The translations under genes were made by a program, and so were the position numbers. A stretch of DNA of 64,000 bases from JAAXGI01 sp965206975 (GTDB taxonomy: Bacteria; Gemmatimonadota; Gemmatimonadetes; Longimicrobiales; Gaopeijiaceae), in the NCBI GenBank assembly GCA_965206975.1, contig OZ242253.1, positions 806,001 to 870,000 of the forward strand, read 5' to 3'. Within the stretch, counting starts at the first letter, position 1; every line of letters starts with the position of its first letter. Below the pieces are notes generated by a model. It saw only the letters and a list, made by a program, of their open reading frames with translations, searched no databases and had not been told where the DNA came from. Below are positions 61,993 to 64,000 of the stretch, in pieces.

Positions 61993-62966
61993 ATGTGGAA
62001 CCGACTCATCCCCGCCACCCTCTTGATCGCATCCACCGCCTCGTGCGGGGCCGGAACGGACTCCGGCCGTTCCGCGCAGTCCGCAGACTCCGGGACGCGG
62101 GCGACGGAGCCTTCGCTTCCCTCCTCGATCACGGCCGAGCGAGGCGGGTTCATTCCGGAAGGAATCGAATACGACGAGCTGAACCAGCGCATCCTGACGG
62201 GATCGCTGACCGAGGGGTCGATCCTGGAGATCTACCCGGATGGCCGGGTGCGCACGGTGGTGACCGACCCGGAGCTCATCTCCTCGGTCGGCATCGAGGC
62301 GGATGAGCCCCGCACCCGCCTGCTCGTCGCAAACTCCGATCGGTCGGTCTTCGAGGGCGTGGGCGGCGGGCAGGCGAAGCTCGGCGTCTATGACCTTACG
62401 ACCGGCGACCGGATCGCCATGGTTGATCTGGCGGCTTCGATCGCGGACGCCGGCCCGGAGCTTTCCCATTTCGCCAACGACGTGGCCGTCGCGGACGATG
62501 GCACGGCCTACGTGACCGACACGATGGCGGGAATCATCTACCGGGTGGCGCTGGACTACCGGGCATCGGTCCTGTACCGGCCCGATGCTTCCGAGCCGCC
62601 GGGATTCAACGGAATCGTCGTGCATCCGGCCGGCTACCTCCTCGTCGCCGCGGGACCGACGCTCTGGAGGGTCCCCCTCGGCGACCCTGCGGCGGCGTCA
62701 CCCGTCGTCCTTCCCGAGGAGGTTCCGGGCCAGGACGGCATGGTGTGGACGGCCGACGGTCGGCTGGCGATCGTCAGCAACTCCACCGACCGGGTCGTCG
62801 CCCTTACGAGCCGCGACGACTGGGCCACCGCCGAGCTCGCCGGCGTGGCCACGTACCGACACCGCAGGCCACGACGGCCGCGGTCGTCGGTGAGGACCTG
62901 TACGTGGTTCATCCGCACTTCGCCGATGCGGATCCGCCGAGCGTGACCCGCGTGACCCTCCGGTAG
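61993..62966 (+). CDS. SMP-30-like beta-propeller lipoprotein with a late frameshift
   Basis: The signal peptide LIPATLLIASTASCGAG has a lipobox (TASC). The propeller follows: FIPEGIEYDELNQRILTGS, GSILEIYPDGRV, SSVGIEADEPRTRLLVANSD, FANDVAVADDGTAYVTDT, FNGIVVHPAGYLLVAAG and VWTADGRLAIVSNSTDRVV. Near 62850-62860 the frame breaks: the +2 frame continues with TPQATTAAVVGEDLYVVHPHF and ends at 62966, while the first frame runs on to 62946 with an Arg-rich nonsense tail. A one-base indel (likely sequencing) best explains this. It is related to the lipoprotein at 14662-15591 in type. Confidence 0.75.
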
Positions 62967-63019
62967 GAAGCGAGGAGGCTGGATCGCCCGGAACCCCGCC
63001 TGGTCCGGAGCCACTCCCC

Positions 63020-64000
63020 CTACGGCGTTGCCAGCTCCATCGTGTGGAATGGCTCGAGGTCGTCGATCGCTTCGAGAGGCTGGCTGTTCACATCCCAACG
63101 GAAGAGCCGGACGGTAGCCCGGTCCGGGAGAAGATCCACCAGGGTGAATCCGTGCTCCTCCACGGGCGGCACCGTCTCCTCGAGGTCGAGGTGCGCGGGC
63201 GGGGTGGAGGGAAGGCCCCGGACCACCGAGGGGAATCCCCCGGGCGCCGTTCCGATCGGACCGCTGAGAACCGCCGTCACGGGGTTTTCCGCGAGCTCCA
63301 GGGCGCCGGAACGGAGCATCGTACCCGCACCGATCGCGTGCAGATCGCCGCTCACGACGACGGGCGCGCGCGCGCGCATCCCCGCCATCGCCCGGACGAT
63401 CCGGTCGTGCTGCGCCAGCCACCCCGCCTGCCAGTACGCCTTCGCGACGGCGGTGGTGAGGCGGGGAGCCTCGGGATCGAGAACGTCCGGATACCACTCG
63501 CCCCACTTCCCCGCGCTCCACCCCATGGGGTTCGAGGGGGCGTGGATCGCGTGGCGCACGCCGGGCGCCGCGCTGCGCATAAGGAGCCACTCCTCGACGT
63601 TCGAGTCCACGAAGACGGCCTGGGGTCCGAGCGTCATCGTGCGCCGAACGTCGTAGAGGAGAACCTCGGCGAGATTCCCGTAGCGGATCGTGCCGAAGCT
63701 CTCGGAGAGCTCGCCGCGGTCGCTCGACGAGGACCAGGGGAGGCCGGAGGGCCGGTTCGCGTCCGGGAGGAACTCCGGGTAGTAGAGCTGCTGCGTGGCA
63801 CGGGCGAGCTGGAGCTGAAACCACGCGACGGGAAACGCGCCGGCCGCATCGTTCTCCCAGTGGTCGTGATCGTCCTGCAGGAAGAAAACGGGCGTAGACC
63901 GGAAATCCGTACCGTAGACCGGAACGATCTGGGGCCCCGCCGCTGCCAGGAGCGCCGCCTCGTTGCTCGTGCCGAAGACGGCGGCAGCAAAATCGAAATT
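63020..64000 (-). CDS. PhoD-like metallophosphatase, 5' end beyond the window
   Basis: The last 326 codons of a longer gene, read from the right edge. They contain VFFLQDDHDHWENDAAG, the metal-binding Asp/His cluster that replaces GNHD in PhoD-like enzymes, YYPEFLP, GTIRYGNLAEVLLYDVRRTMT, and VVVSGDLHAIGAG, the C-terminal SGDxH metal site. It ends with a beta-rich domain. Likely a secreted phosphodiesterase or alkaline phosphatase D family enzyme that binds Ca/Fe or Mn. The N-terminal signal is outside the window. It is convergent with the lipoprotein gene (53 bp). Confidence 0.85.
   Translation of the reverse strand, partial: NFDFAAAVFGTSNEAALLAAAGPQIVPVYGTDFRSTPVFFLQDDHDHWENDAAGAFPVAWFQLQLARATQQLYYPEFLPDANRPSGLPWSSSSDRGELSESFGTIRYGNLAEVLLYDVRRTMTLGPQAVFVDSNVEEWLLMRSAAPGVRHAIHAPSNPMGWSAGKWGEWYPDVLDPEAPRLTTAVAKAYWQAGWLAQHDRIVRAMAGMRARAPVVVSGDLHAIGAGTMLRSGALELAENPVTAVLSGPIGTAPGGFPSVVRGLPSTPPAHLDLEETVPPVEEHGFTLVDLLPDRATVRLFRWDVNSQPLEAIDDLEPFHTMELATP

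Noticed and set aside
1..64000. tRNA, rRNA, transposase, integrase or phage genes
   Set aside because: I looked through the gaps and gene products and saw none; nearly all sequence is covered by metabolic, transport or envelope genes.

Overview
The window is a very GC-rich, densely coded stretch of a bacterial chromosome. It has short or overlapping gene boundaries and many ATGA, GTGA and TTGA junctions, and GTG and TTG starts are common. I see no tRNA, rRNA, CRISPR array, insertion sequence or phage gene. The mix points to an aerobic or facultative, Gram-negative-type, menaquinone-using heterotroph: menaquinone synthesis, several exported quinoproteins, many signal-peptide and lipobox proteins, outer-membrane barrels, a HExxHxxGxxH zinc metalloprotease and a MoxR/DUF58/BatA/DUF4175 cluster. 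The combination resembles Gemmatimonadota. That assignment is inference from gene content, not a measured phylogeny.

Layout. 1-3453 (-): menF, menD and the first codons of menB, with a near-leaderless promoter in front of menF. 3566-4075 (-): PAP2 phosphatase. 4297-8156 (+): four exported or envelope proteins. 8211-12158 (+): a Zn/Cd-type P1B ATPase translationally coupled to a secreted GH113-like glycosidase whose frame is broken in a C8 run. 12196-13512 (+): amidohydrolase lipoprotein. 13731-15591 (-): beta-propeller lipoprotein, exported RidA-like protein and a small CC-containing protein. 15754-18189 (+): large zinc metalloprotease.

18303-34676 (+) is the most system-like region: DUF4159 protein, vWA membrane protein, caspase-fold protein with Ser in place of Cys, TPR/gluzincin lipoprotein, MoxR ATPase, DUF58 protein, BatA-like protein, DUF4175 coiled-coil membrane protein and a HupE/UreJ-like membrane protein, mostly with overlapping ends. 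34825-35970 (+) is an exported Met-rich protein of unknown function.

35995-39078 (-): GMC oxidoreductase, Tat-exported gluconate-2-dehydrogenase subunit-3-like protein and PEBP protein behind one good promoter. 39298-41112 (+): cupin, ACT/DUF5612-like protein and a short sulfotransferase-like protein. 41130-45682 (-): RtcB RNA ligase with archease, an ABC exporter and an ICMT-like methyltransferase. 45894-49508 (-): modC, modB, modA and an XRE-plus-binding-domain regulator transcribed first. Upstream lies a frameshifted polyprenol-kinase gene that runs in frame into the regulator. 50341-55206 (-): a dapA-like gene, a broken KANL3/Tex30-type hydrolase, and lutC, lutB, lutA for lactate oxidation.

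55411-60976 holds two quinoproteins facing each other, one without heme (+) and one with an N-terminal cytochrome c (-) paired with a PAL-like beta-propeller. 61129-64000 holds a metzincin protease, a beta-propeller lipoprotein with a late frameshift, and a PhoD-like phosphatase cut by the window edge.

Several otherwise well-conserved genes carry single indels (near 11560, 50115 and 62855). This suggests residual assembly errors, although the hydrolase at 51743-52358 looks truly decayed.
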